Source of the DNA: JANMGV01 sp037440405
GTDB lineage: Bacteria; Planctomycetota; Planctomycetia; Pirellulales; Pirellulaceae
NCBI GenBank assembly: GCA_037440405.1
Contig: JBBIUE010000001.1
Coordinates: 62,001 to 126,000, forward strand
DNA length: 64,000 nucleotides
Direction: 5' to 3'
Below, piece after piece: positions 51,857 through 61,205 of the stretch (positions are counted from its first letter, which is position 1; each line of letters opens with the position of its first letter). The notes under the pieces were generated by a model that saw only the letters and a program-made list of their open reading frames with translations, did no database searches and had not been told where the DNA came from. The position numbers were made by a program, and so were the translations under genes.

Positions 51857-53143
51857 ATGTTGGACAGGAAGTTCATACTGGAGAATGTGGAAGCAGTTCG
51901 AGCGAACTGTGCCAATCGTGGCGTTCCGTGTGAGGTTGACCGGCTGGTGGAATTGGAGACGGCGCGGAAGGTCAAGCTTCAAGAAGCCCAGGAATTGAAT
52001 CGTTTAGCTAATGAAGTCAGCAAAGAGATCGGCAAGGCGAAGACGCCGGAGGAACGCGAAGCACTAAAGGAGCGGGGCCGACAGCTTCGTGAAGAAAAGG
52101 ATGCGGCGCAAGCCGAGCACGATCGCTTGGATTCGGAGGCTGAGACGATTCAAGCTCAGCTTCCGAACATAGCGCATCCTGACGCGCCCATCGGAAGCGA
52201 TGATCAATCGAACCGCGTCGTTCGTCAGGGACGCACTCCCGTTCGCAGCTTTGACTTTAAGCCGCTTGATCATGTCGAATTGGGCAGGAAGCTTGACTTG
52301 ATTGACTTTGAGGCGGGGGCCCGCGTGGCCGGTGCCGGATTTTATTTCCTGAAGAATGAAGCCGTCTTGCTGGAGTTGGCGTTGCAACAGTTTGCCGTCT
52401 CGGAGCTCGTCAAACGCGGTTTCGTTCCGATCACCACGCCCGATTTGGCGACCACCAGCGTGCTGCACGGGATTGGCTTCATGCCCCGCGGACCGGAGAC
52501 GCAGATTTACAGCATCGAGAATTCGGATCTGAATCTCGTGGCGACGGCAGAGATTACGCTCGGTGGGATGCTAGCCGGTCAGGTCGTCGAAGCCGAGTCG
52601 CTGCCCCAGAAGCTGGTGGGTATCAGTCATTGTTTCCGGACCGAGGCAGGGGCGGCAGGGCGTGCTTCTCGCGGACTTTATCGAGTCCATCAGTTCACGA
52701 AAATTGAGATGTTTGTCTTCTCACTACCCGAGCAAAGCGATGCGATCCACGAAGAACTTCGGGAGCTAGAGTGTCACTTGTTTGATGCGCTCGAGATTCC
52801 CTATCGCGTTGTGGACACGGCGACAGGAGATCTCGGCGGGCCAGCGTATCGCAAGTACGACCTCGAATCCTGGATGCCGGGGCGCGGCGAGGGGGGAGAG
52901 TGGGGCGAGGTTACCAGCACCTCCAACTGCACGGACTACCAAGCCCGTCGGCTAGATATCCGCTATAAAGTCAAAGGCGAAAAGGGAACGCATTTCGTGC
53001 ATACACTCAACGGCACCGCGATCGCCATCAGCCGAGCTTTGATCGCCATCATGGAAAACTATCAGCAATCGGACGGCAGTATCGAAATACCAATCGTGCT
53101 TCGACCGTGGGTTGGAAAGGACTGCATACGCAGCACGAAATGA
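51857..53143 (+). CDS. serS: Seryl-tRNA synthetase
   Basis: This 428-residue class II synthetase charges tRNA-Ser, including the UGA-anticodon tRNA 4 kb upstream. The N-terminal 105 residues form the long antiparallel coiled-coil arm that grips the tRNA variable loop. The catalytic domain has the T-A-E-I-T-L sequence, motif 2 F-R-T-E-A-G-A-A-G-R-A-S-R-G-L-Y-R-V-H-Q-F, and the motif 3 block L-N-G-T-A-I-A-I-S-R-A-L-I-A-I-M-E-N. The start ATG 51857 lies about 10 bases after CGGAGA; 18 upstream codons lack similarity. The length and motifs are typical. Confidence 0.96.
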   Translation: MLDRKFILENVEAVRANCANRGVPCEVDRLVELETARKVKLQEAQELNRLANEVSKEIGKAKTPEEREALKERGRQLREEKDAAQAEHDRLDSEAETIQAQLPNIAHPDAPIGSDDQSNRVVRQGRTPVRSFDFKPLDHVELGRKLDLIDFEAGARVAGAGFYFLKNEAVLLELALQQFAVSELVKRGFVPITTPDLATTSVLHGIGFMPRGPETQIYSIENSDLNLVATAEITLGGMLAGQVVEAESLPQKLVGISHCFRTEAGAAGRASRGLYRVHQFTKIEMFVFSLPEQSDAIHEELRELECHLFDALEIPYRVVDTATGDLGGPAYRKYDLESWMPGRGEGGEWGEVTSTSNCTDYQARRLDIRYKVKGEKGTHFVHTLNGTAIAISRALIAIMENYQQSDGSIEIPIVLRPWVGKDCIRSTK

Positions 53144-53437
53144 AGACGGCCGAAATCCCGAATGAAGTTGCTTTCGGTGGTTACTTTTGTGTGACGCCGG
53201 CGAGCTAAAACAGCTGCTACGGCACGCGGTCGTCATCGGCGCGAGTACAGGCTGTTGCCGCTGCGGTTAACCGTGCATTCTCATCCGCAAGTGATCTGCA
53301 TGGCCGCGCTTGTCATTCAAATCGACCCGCTCGAATACGAAGAGTTCGCCGACTTGGGGGAATCGGTCGTGCTGTTACATTGAGGGCTGGTCTCGAACAG
53401 ATCGTTTGACGTGCAGCATACAGCAACAGTAGTCGAT

Positions 53438-53929
53438 TTATTTCCAATCCAGCCGGCAGATACCCCACTGGCCGTGGTTCTCGTCGACGGAGACTTCGAG
53501 CCAATCGATGCCGGGTACATTGTCCTTTAGTCGAACGATCAGCTCGGTACCAATCCACCAAGCGATCTTTTCGGCGGTGGTATTGATAATCGGCAGCAGC
53601 TTACAATCGACCGAGGGGAACACCCATCGCTTCTGTCGAAACCGGGCGGTGATTTCATTCCCATCCTCCGTGACATGGATAAGCGGGTGCATCGTCGGTA
53701 GAAGTACATGATGGTCCAATTGCTTTACGATCTCTGCAAGGGAGTCCCGGAAAGCGATAAAGTCGATGACGTATTGATTTTCGTCGAGGCTTCCCGAGAC
53801 TTCGGCCCGAACGCCGTAGTTATGACCGTGCAGACACTCGCAGATATCGCCAGCAAACGTGATAAAATGGGCGGCACTAAACACCAGTTGTTCTTTCTGA
53901 AGTTGGACGCGGTAATTCGGTGGGTTCAT
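53438..53929 (-). CDS. 6-pyruvoyl-tetrahydropterin synthase / QueD family protein
   Basis: This 163-residue enzyme has the family zinc site: A-A-H-F near residue 20 and C-L-H-G-H-N-Y-G at 34-41, which supply the three His ligands and the nearby catalytic Cys. D-F and L-D-H-H near 72-93 match the rest of the family. E at the C-terminus (S-V-D-E-N) is the expected substrate-anchoring Glu. It could make carboxytetrahydropterin for queuosine or act on pterins; queuosine neighbours (QueC, QueE) are not nearby. It is transcribed opposite to serS. Confidence 0.83.
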   Translation of the reverse strand: MNPPNYRVQLQKEQLVFSAAHFITFAGDICECLHGHNYGVRAEVSGSLDENQYVIDFIAFRDSLAEIVKQLDHHVLLPTMHPLIHVTEDGNEITARFRQKRWVFPSVDCKLLPIINTTAEKIAWWIGTELIVRLKDNVPGIDWLEVSVDENHGQWGICRLDWK

Positions 53930-54101
53930 GGAATCTTCTCAAATTAGGGAACGAACGAAAAAATCCTTTCCAAACAAATAATCTTTTGTTCGAGTTTGAT
54001 TACAATTTCAAGCAAGGGCTTGATGGACGATTTGGCCAAAGTTATCAGCGGCGCGAACCGTGTACTGCTACGAGATTACGACAAACAAAAGCTGCAACAC
54101 C

Positions 54102-55526
54102 ATGAGGTCTTCATCTTATCTTCGAACGATCGCCGTTAGTATTTTGGTGACTTTCGCTGCCGCCCATTCAAGCTGGGTTACAGCTCAGACTTGGCAGCAA
54201 GCGATCGGCTACGATCAGTTAGTGCTTGAGCAAGGAGGGTCGGTACCGAACGGCTCGACTCGCGTCCTCTCTATGGTAGAGGCGAATACAGGGGCGGGGA
54301 GCGGTGGCTTTACCTACCTGCCGAATTCTGCGAACGCACAATTCACGGGAAAGACCATCATTGACGGGTCAGGAGTTAGTACTGGTCCTTCCAGTCACGC
54401 GACAACCGTGGGACAGAACTTTTTTGGAAACACGAGCAGTATATCGCAAGGTTCGACCAACATCACTGGCTACTTGGCCGATCATTGGGTTGGAGACGTC
54501 CTCGGATTTTCGACGGGATTGGATCCGCAGTCGCAGCCGTTTCATGTTCAGAATCATTCCTACATTGGCAGTCCGACACCTGCCAACGCCACGAACATGT
54601 CGCGACGGTTCGATTACGTGAACCAACAAAATAACATTTTGTCGTTTGCTGGAACCAGCAACAGTTCGTCGACAACGTTGCCGCGCATTTTCTCTCAAAC
54701 GTACAGTGGCTTGATCGTCGGGCGTTCGGACGGCCTTCATGGTGCCGGCTTTACGACTCTTTATGGAAATGGTCGGATTAAACCGGACATCGTACTTCCT
54801 GCACCGAATATCAGCCAAGCGACCGCTCGTTCCAGCTCCGTCGGCAGCGTCCTGTCGCATCAAGCGAGCTTGCACAGCAATGGTGACGCGAGCCGCATGG
54901 AGGTCTTGAAAGCGGCGATCATGGCTGGTGCGACCAAGGATGAGTTTCCAACTTGGGCGAATACGACGACGAGACCTCTCGATCTCCGATTTGGCGCTGG
55001 CGAGGTCAACATCTACAACAGTTTCCACATCCTGGCGGCCAAAGAGCAAAACGGGTCGCTGACGATACCTGGAAATGCGATCACTTTTCGGGGTTGGGAT
55101 TATGGGGAAGCCTTAGCTGCAGGCAATACGATGTTCTATGACTTTCACGCTTTGTCCGAAATCGGAGAATTGTCCCTAGTACTTACTTGGAATCCGATCA
55201 TTCTGGATTTGGACCCAGGGCCAATGTTCGATCCGAGCTTCGATCTTCCGAACATGTCACTGAGTTTAGTGAACTTAACGACGGGATTTTCGACATTTAG
55301 TAACAGCCCGGTGGACAATGTCGAGCATATCTATGGGCGTAATCTCGAAGCAGGACACTATCGAATTGCCGTCACAACCGACAAAGATACTACTTTCGGA
55401 CTCGCGTGGCGAATTTCAGCCATTCCGGAACCTTCCTCGATGATCGCTTTCGGGTTCGTATTAGCTGTCGAAGCATTCCGGCGCCGCAAATTCCTTGTTG
55501 GACGTTCAAGTCCGGACGAGAAATGA
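54102..55526 (+). CDS. Subtilisin-like (S8) protein with PEP-CTERM anchor, catalytic Asp altered
   Basis: This 474-residue protein has a signal peptide (1-29) and ends with I-P-E-P-S-S-M-I followed by a hydrophobic helix and R-R-R-K, a PEP-CTERM sorting tail for exosortase. In between is a degenerate S8-like domain. H99 (S-H-A-T-T-V-G-Q) fits the catalytic His box, N151 (N-H-S-Y-I-G) the oxyanion Asn, and R-I-K-P-D-I-V-L-P-A-P the region before the Ser box, where S244-S246 sit. The Asp box reads M-V-E-A-N-T-G, so Asp is probably replaced by Asn62. Activity is doubtful. ATG 54102 is a weak-RBS start; function is inferred from fold only. Confidence 0.65.
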   Translation: MRSSSYLRTIAVSILVTFAAAHSSWVTAQTWQQAIGYDQLVLEQGGSVPNGSTRVLSMVEANTGAGSGGFTYLPNSANAQFTGKTIIDGSGVSTGPSSHATTVGQNFFGNTSSISQGSTNITGYLADHWVGDVLGFSTGLDPQSQPFHVQNHSYIGSPTPANATNMSRRFDYVNQQNNILSFAGTSNSSSTTLPRIFSQTYSGLIVGRSDGLHGAGFTTLYGNGRIKPDIVLPAPNISQATARSSSVGSVLSHQASLHSNGDASRMEVLKAAIMAGATKDEFPTWANTTTRPLDLRFGAGEVNIYNSFHILAAKEQNGSLTIPGNAITFRGWDYGEALAAGNTMFYDFHALSEIGELSLVLTWNPIILDLDPGPMFDPSFDLPNMSLSLVNLTTGFSTFSNSPVDNVEHIYGRNLEAGHYRIAVTTDKDTTFGLAWRISAIPEPSSMIAFGFVLAVEAFRRRKFLVGRSSPDEK

Positions 55527-55658
55527 CAGTTATGGTTGGGGAGTTTCGGAGCATTTCGGTCAGCTTCCTTTGTTCAGACTCCAACGTTGGCAACTTCGTT
55601 TGGCATTGCCCGCTTCATTGCTGATCGCCAAAAACAAAACCCGCGAGAATTTTTCATC

Positions 55659-55677
55659 GGATTTTTTCGAAAAATCC
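55659..55677. repeat. Perfect hairpin before the ACIII operon
   Basis: GGATTTTT and AAAAATCC are perfect 8-base arms with a TCG loop (55659-55677), about 130 bases after the PEP-CTERM gene and 130 bases before actA. It could be a weak terminator or an operator. Confidence 0.45.
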
Positions 55678-55804
55678 ATGTCTAAGCATCGATGCGACTC
55701 TTTGTCGCTAACGCCCAGTTGCTATTGAGGAAAGTGCCTTGCGGTTACGATACTGAGTCGTCTTTCGAAACCGCGAAGTTGTCTAATCAGGAACGTTGGA
55801 TTCC

Positions 55805-56506
55805 ATGGAACGATTTCTCTTTCCACGCTGGACGAATGCCTTCGTAGCATTGCTTGGTGTGTTATTGCTGGGCGGCATACTCTATGCCGGGACATTCTTC
55901 CTGGGCATTACGAGCCCGGTGACTCTCAACATTGGCTATCAGCCGGTGCAACCGATACCTTTCAGCCATGTCATCCATGCCGGCAAATTGAAAATGGACT
56001 GTCGGTACTGTCATGTCGGAGTCGATCAGGCTGCTCACGCGACGATTCCTGCGACGTCAACTTGTATTAACTGCCACAGCCCTGCAAGTCCGTCCGGTCC
56101 TCCGGTGTACTCCGCTGTTCATGACGATTCCAACAAGTTGGTCTCTGCCAAGCTCAAGCCATTGCATGACAGTTGGCGGACGGGCGATTCGGTCCCGTGG
56201 GTAAAGATTCACCGGCTGCCCGATTACGTTTATTTCAGTCATGTTGCCCATGTGCAGCGGGGCGTGAGTTGCGTCACTTGCCATGATCGCATCGACAAGA
56301 TGGAACAAGTGTATCAAGCGAAGGAATTGTCGATGACTTGGTGTGTCGATTGCCATCGCAATCCCGAGCCTCATCTTCGTCCGGTTGAGTTCGTTACGCA
56401 ACTTGATTGGAAGCCAGAGGGTGAAGACCCTGCTGATCTTGGTGCTCGGCTCAAAGCAGAAAAGAACATTCATCCCAAGACCAATTGTGCGGTGTGTCAC
56501 CGATGA
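55805..56506 (+). CDS. actA: Alternative complex III subunit ActA, pentaheme cytochrome c
   Basis: This 233-residue protein has one N-terminal membrane helix (about 12-34) and five C-x-x-C-H motifs: C-R-Y-C-H, C-I-N-C-H, C-V-T-C-H, C-V-D-C-H and C-A-V-C-H. ActA of ACIII has five hemes, so this matches. It moves electrons along the extracytoplasmic face of the complex from ActB toward the cytochrome c partner. ATG 55805 is preferred to TTG 55796. Its last codon overlaps actB by ATGA, the start of a coupled operon. Axial His residues outside the motifs (for example F-S-H-V-I-H-A) are consistent with bis-His ligation. Confidence 0.93.
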   Translation: MERFLFPRWTNAFVALLGVLLLGGILYAGTFFLGITSPVTLNIGYQPVQPIPFSHVIHAGKLKMDCRYCHVGVDQAAHATIPATSTCINCHSPASPSGPPVYSAVHDDSNKLVSAKLKPLHDSWRTGDSVPWVKIHRLPDYVYFSHVAHVQRGVSCVTCHDRIDKMEQVYQAKELSMTWCVDCHRNPEPHLRPVEFVTQLDWKPEGEDPADLGARLKAEKNIHPKTNCAVCHR

Positions 56507-59500
56507 GTTCAAACGGTAATCAGAATCGAGTTCGCTACTTCCGCAGTCTTGCTCAGTTGGAGAATACGACTGAGTTTGAAGAGCACTTGCACCGAGAATT
56601 TCCGGTGGCTGCCTCGGAGTTTCCGGAAGGTGTGTCGCGCCGACGGTGGATGAAGCTGATGGGGGCTTCGCTTGCATTTGGCGGCGCCGCTGGTTGCCGC
56701 TATCAGGTCGAGCAAATTGCGGCCTTCGTTGTTCGCCCCGAGAATCACGTTGCCGGAGTTCCCAACTACTTCGCAACGAATTTCGAGTGGGCTGGACGGG
56801 TGATGCACTTGTTGGCGACGAACATGGACGGACGCCCCATCAAATTGGATGGGAACCCTCAGCATCCGATGTATGCGTCCAGCGAGCAGAAGGACTTTCA
56901 TGACGGCAAAGATGCCAAGTTTGCGAGTGCGGGGACGGATGTCTTCGCGCAGGCGGCTGTCCTTTCCCTTTACGATCCGGATCGATTGGACCGCGTCATT
57001 CGAAAGCAGGAGGGGCGATCCGTCGACTCCAGTTGGGCTGCCGCGGAATCGATGCTGAATGAGCTTCGGACGGAGTTGCTAAAGGATGAGGGTAAGGGAT
57101 TCGCGGTCCTTTTTGATGCAACCCGCAGTCCCAGTCTGCGCAGGAAGCTGAAGGAGTTGTCTGCAACGTTCCCACAGGCGACGATTTCCGAGTTGAAATC
57201 GGTGGCCTATCCAAATCAAGAGAAGGTTCTGGAATCCGTTGCTGGGGGTGGTGAGCTAGTCCATCAGCTGGACGCCGCGAAGATCATTGTGGCGTTGGAT
57301 GCGGATTTGCTTGGCTCTGACGAGCACGCTGTTTTGTACACGCGTCAATTCGGAATGAATCGAACTCCGAACTCGCAAATGAACCGGCTCTACTGCGTCG
57401 AGAGTCAATACAGTGTTACCGGCGGTTCGGCGGACGTTCGCTTAGCCCTGAACTCCTCCAAGCTACCTGGATTTGTGTCTGCCCTAGAAGCCGCTGTGGA
57501 CGCACAGTTGGGTGGGGCCTCGGCGGATATTGCCGACAGCGACTATTCCGATTTGAGTTATGAGGCTAAGGTTGCTCGGGTCGTTCAGGTGATCGCTCGG
57601 GACTTGGTGGCGAATCAAGGCGCTTCTTTAGTCGCGGTTGGGCCTCACCACAGCGAAGAAGTTCAGTTGGCTGGATTGCGACTGAACGCCAAGCTTGGCA
57701 ACATCGGCAAGAGCGTGAAGGTGTTTCAGAAGTCCGACCCATTGGCGGGCTCTTCGGTCGGGCTGGCGGAATTGGCCGCAAGGATTTCCAGCGGTAATGT
57801 GAAACGAATTCTTGTCTTGGGCGGAAACCCTGTCTTCTGCGGACCGACAGAGTTCCGATTGTCTGAAACACTTAAGAGTGCCGAGATAATTTATTTGACG
57901 GACTATGAGGACGAAACGGCGGCAATTTCAAGCTGGGTTTTGCCCGCCACTCATCCACTCGAAACATGGGGGGATGTCCTTAGTGCGACCGGAGTGTATG
58001 GCGTCTGTCAGCCGCAGATTGAGCCGCTGCTCAACGGTCACTCGGCACTCGAAGTTCTGGGTGTCCTCATTGGTCGACCCGTGCCTGCCATGCAGTTCGT
58101 TCGTGAGACGGTGACAGAGCTAAGCAGTGGGATGTTTACCGACAATCAATGGAAGCAGCTGTTGCATGACGGCTTTGTGACCATGGAAGCAAGCTTGGCT
58201 GCGGTGAACATTGATGCGTCGCAAAAGTTGGAGGCAGAAGCTGGGTTCGGCGATTTGCTGAAGGATCGAAAAGCGGAGGTGCTCTTATTGCCGAGCCCGA
58301 GCGTCTACGATGGTCGATTGGCGAACAATGCGTGGTTGCAAGAGCTCCCGCAGCCTGTGACGAAGTTGACTTGGGATAACGCTTTAATTGTTAGCCCTCG
58401 AACGGCAAAGGCATTGGATCTCAAGCAAGGCGAATTGGCCAGAGTTAATCACGATGCAGTCGGTGTCGATCTGCCCGTGTTTATCGTTCCTGGGGTGGCG
58501 GACGGATCAGCGATTGCTCACATCGGTTATGGACGCACGGCTGCTGGTTCGGTCGGAAATGGGGTTGGCCATTCCGTGCAGGCATTGCGAAGGAATCCGG
58601 GTTCCTGGTTGCTGACTGGGGCGGAAATTCGTGGAACGACGCGACCTTACAAACTATCGACAACGCAAGATCACTTCGCCATTGACGAGCTTGGTCTGTC
58701 AGAGATCGCAAAAAGGGCACCGACCTTGGTCCGCGAAGGTACCTTGGAGTCCTATCAGAGCGACCCGAAGTTTGCGCATGTCGAAATGCACCACAAGATC
58801 GAATCCTTGTGGAAGAACCCTGCGGTCAACATCGACTACGCTTGGGGGATGACGATCGACTTGAACAAATGTACTGGTTGCAACGCCTGTGTCATCGCGT
58901 GCCAAGCGGAGAACAATATCGCCGTGGTTGGCAAGGAGCAGGTTGCGCGAGGGCGAGAGATGCACTGGCTGCGAATCGATCGCTATTTCCACTGTGACCC
59001 CGATCGCAGTCGTCGGGAAAGTGGTTTTGCTGATCCGGTGGATGTGACGATCGTTCATCAACCGCTGATGTGTGTTCACTGTGAAAACGCACCTTGTGAG
59101 CAAGTGTGTCCAGTCGCTGCCACCGTTCATACGGAAGAAGGCATCAACGCCATGGCCTACAATCGGTGTGTTGGAACTCGCTACTGTGCGAACAACTGCC
59201 CTTACAAGGTCCGGCGATTCAACTATCTCAACTACAACACCAAGTACGGCTACCACTACGGTTGGCAGGATTATCGCGAATCGGTCAATACGAAACTCCA
59301 ATCGCTCGTTCTCAATCCGGAAGTTACCGTTCGCGGTCGAGGAGTGATGGAGAAATGTACGTACTGCATTCAACGTGTGCAGAACGGAAAGATCAAAGCG
59401 CGAGCGGAGGGGGATGGCAGGGTTCACGACGGTGACATCAAGTCGGCCTGTCAGGAAGCGTGTCCAACTCAGGCGATTGTGTTTGGCGACTTGAATGATC

Positions 59501-59712
59501 GCGCGAGTCGCGTCTCACAGTTGCAGGCTGATCCTCGTTCCTATTCGATGTTGGAAGAGTTGAACGTCAAGCCTCGAACCAAGTATCTTGCTCGGATTCG
59601 CAACGTTCCCAAAGAGTTGACGATGAATTATCAGCGTAACACGCTATCCCATGGCCACGGGGCTCATGGCGATCATGACATGGAACACGCAACTACTTCA
59701 GCGGCTCACTAA
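56503..59712 (+). CDS. actB: Alternative complex III subunit ActB, molybdopterin-type/Fe-S protein
   Basis: This 1069-residue protein has a twin-arginine-like N-terminus (S-R-R-R-W-M-K-L-M-G-A-S-L-A-F-G-G-A-A-G-C, residues 45-65). A molybdopterin-oxidoreductase-like region (about 85-680) follows that in ACIII carries no cofactor, then a ferredoxin-like region (about 770-1000). The latter has C-T-G-C-N-A-C-V-I-A-C, C-V-H-C-E-N-A-P-C-E-Q-V-C-P, C-V-G-T-R-Y-C-A-N-N-C-P and C-T-Y-C-I-Q-R with A-C-Q-E-A-C-P, enough for several Fe-S clusters. It links the quinol oxidation site to ActA. The fusion of both domains is standard for ActB. The tail is His/Gly-rich. Confidence 0.94.
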   Translation: MSSNGNQNRVRYFRSLAQLENTTEFEEHLHREFPVAASEFPEGVSRRRWMKLMGASLAFGGAAGCRYQVEQIAAFVVRPENHVAGVPNYFATNFEWAGRVMHLLATNMDGRPIKLDGNPQHPMYASSEQKDFHDGKDAKFASAGTDVFAQAAVLSLYDPDRLDRVIRKQEGRSVDSSWAAAESMLNELRTELLKDEGKGFAVLFDATRSPSLRRKLKELSATFPQATISELKSVAYPNQEKVLESVAGGGELVHQLDAAKIIVALDADLLGSDEHAVLYTRQFGMNRTPNSQMNRLYCVESQYSVTGGSADVRLALNSSKLPGFVSALEAAVDAQLGGASADIADSDYSDLSYEAKVARVVQVIARDLVANQGASLVAVGPHHSEEVQLAGLRLNAKLGNIGKSVKVFQKSDPLAGSSVGLAELAARISSGNVKRILVLGGNPVFCGPTEFRLSETLKSAEIIYLTDYEDETAAISSWVLPATHPLETWGDVLSATGVYGVCQPQIEPLLNGHSALEVLGVLIGRPVPAMQFVRETVTELSSGMFTDNQWKQLLHDGFVTMEASLAAVNIDASQKLEAEAGFGDLLKDRKAEVLLLPSPSVYDGRLANNAWLQELPQPVTKLTWDNALIVSPRTAKALDLKQGELARVNHDAVGVDLPVFIVPGVADGSAIAHIGYGRTAAGSVGNGVGHSVQALRRNPGSWLLTGAEIRGTTRPYKLSTTQDHFAIDELGLSEIAKRAPTLVREGTLESYQSDPKFAHVEMHHKIESLWKNPAVNIDYAWGMTIDLNKCTGCNACVIACQAENNIAVVGKEQVARGREMHWLRIDRYFHCDPDRSRRESGFADPVDVTIVHQPLMCVHCENAPCEQVCPVAATVHTEEGINAMAYNRCVGTRYCANNCPYKVRRFNYLNYNTKYGYHYGWQDYRESVNTKLQSLVLNPEVTVRGRGVMEKCTYCIQRVQNGKIKARAEGDGRVHDGDIKSACQEACPTQAIVFGDLNDRASRVSQLQADPRSYSMLEELNVKPRTKYLARIRNVPKELTMNYQRNTLSHGHGAHGDHDMEHATTSAAH

Positions 59713-59720
59713 GAAACATT

Positions 59721-61151
59721 ATGGCATCCATTGCAACCAGTTTTGAAATAGACAACACCATCGAGATTCCAGGTCGTCGAGCGCCGCTTGTTACGGGCAA
59801 TCAGACGTTGGGATCGGTCACGGAGATGGTCAGTTCGGTGGCGGAGCGACCGCAGCCGAAAATCTGGTATATTGCCTTCGCGATTTCGTTCTCGATGATG
59901 GTGATGTTCTTCAGTCTGATTGCCTACCTCATTTACATGGGGGTCGGTATCTGGGGGAACATGTCTCCTGTCTTTTGGGCATGGCCCATTGTCAATTTCG
60001 TTTTTTGGGTCGGTATCGCACACGCGGGAACGTTGATCTCGGCAGTTCTGTTCCTGTTTCGACAAAACTGGCGAACAAGCATCAACCGTGCCGCTGAGGC
60101 TATGACCATTTTCGCGGTTGTTTGTGCCGGCATTTTTCCTGGCATCCACGTTGGTCGAGCCTGGCTGGCGTTTTGGCTTACGCCTTATCCCAGTTTGAAC
60201 CTTTGGATGTGGCCGCAGTTTCGAAGTCCTTTGTTGTGGGACGTTTTTGCGGTTTCGACTTATGCTTCTGTATCACTGATGTTCTGGTACATGGGGATGA
60301 TTCCCGACTTGGCGACCTATCGCGATCGAAGCAAAACAAAGTTGCGGCGGTTGATCTATGGCATCCTGTGCTTGGGTTGGACAGGTTCGACGAGGCATTG
60401 GATGAGATACGAGAAGGCTTATACGATTTTGGCGGCGTTGGCCACTCCGCTCGTTCTATCGGTGCACACGGTTGTTAGCTTTGACTTCGCCGTTTCGCAG
60501 CTTCCAGGGTGGCACACTACGATTTTCCCACCCTACTTCGTGGCCGGTGCGATTTTCAGTGGTTTTGCGATGGTGATCACCTTGCTCGTCCCCGTTCGAA
60601 AGATTTACGGATTAGAGCATCTCATTACCATGCGGCATCTTGAGAACATGAACAAGATCATCTTGGTCACTGGCAGCTTGGTTGGGTTGGCCTACGCAAC
60701 CGAGTTTTTTATGGCCTGGTATAGCTTCAACGGCTTCGAGTCCTATACATTCATCAACCGAGCTTTCGGACCGTATTGGTGGGCGTACTGGATTATGGTT
60801 TCCTGCAACGTGATCTGCCCGCAATTGTTTTGGTTTAAGAAGCTGAGGACGTCCCCTGTCTTAATGGTGATCATTTCGATCTTCGTGAATATTGGGATGT
60901 GGTTCGAACGATTCGTGATTACGGTGACCTCCCTTAGCCGGGACTTCCTGCCCAGCAGTTGGGGATATTTCCGTCCCACGATTTTTGACATGCTGATGCT
61001 AGCTGGCAGCTTTGGTTTGTTTATGACCTTGTTCTTGCTGTTCTGTCGTTTCTTGCCGACGATAGCGATGGCGGAAGTGAAGGGTGTCATGAGTGCCCAC
61101 GCCCACGCCGAAGCTCATTTGGCGGGGGATCATGGACAGCATCATCACTAG
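59721..61151 (+). CDS. actC: Alternative complex III subunit ActC, NrfD-type membrane protein
   Basis: This 476-residue protein has about ten membrane helices and belongs to the NrfD/PsrC family. In ACIII it forms the quinol-binding membrane core with ActF. Characteristic stretches are W-P-I-V-N-F-V-F-W-V-G-I-A-H-A-G-T-L-I near 85 and M-R-Y-E-K-A-Y near 225, plus V-S-F-D-F-A-V-S-Q-L-P-G-W-H near 252. The C-terminus is His-rich. It starts 9 bases after actB in the same direction and is followed by the ActD-ActE fusion. No ribosome binding site is strong, so coupling to actB is likely. Confidence 0.93.
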   Translation: MASIATSFEIDNTIEIPGRRAPLVTGNQTLGSVTEMVSSVAERPQPKIWYIAFAISFSMMVMFFSLIAYLIYMGVGIWGNMSPVFWAWPIVNFVFWVGIAHAGTLISAVLFLFRQNWRTSINRAAEAMTIFAVVCAGIFPGIHVGRAWLAFWLTPYPSLNLWMWPQFRSPLLWDVFAVSTYASVSLMFWYMGMIPDLATYRDRSKTKLRRLIYGILCLGWTGSTRHWMRYEKAYTILAALATPLVLSVHTVVSFDFAVSQLPGWHTTIFPPYFVAGAIFSGFAMVITLLVPVRKIYGLEHLITMRHLENMNKIILVTGSLVGLAYATEFFMAWYSFNGFESYTFINRAFGPYWWAYWIMVSCNVICPQLFWFKKLRTSPVLMVIISIFVNIGMWFERFVITVTSLSRDFLPSSWGYFRPTIFDMLMLAGSFGLFMTLFLLFCRFLPTIAMAEVKGVMSAHAHAEAHLAGDHGQHHH

Positions 61152-61205
61152 TTGGTTTGGTAAGAATAGACGCGACAAACTCGAAAGTACGATGGAAATT
61201 TCGCT

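Noticed and set aside
47851..51857. Functional coupling of tRNA-Ser and serS
   Set aside because: They are 4 kb apart with four unrelated genes between, so closeness is probably chance.
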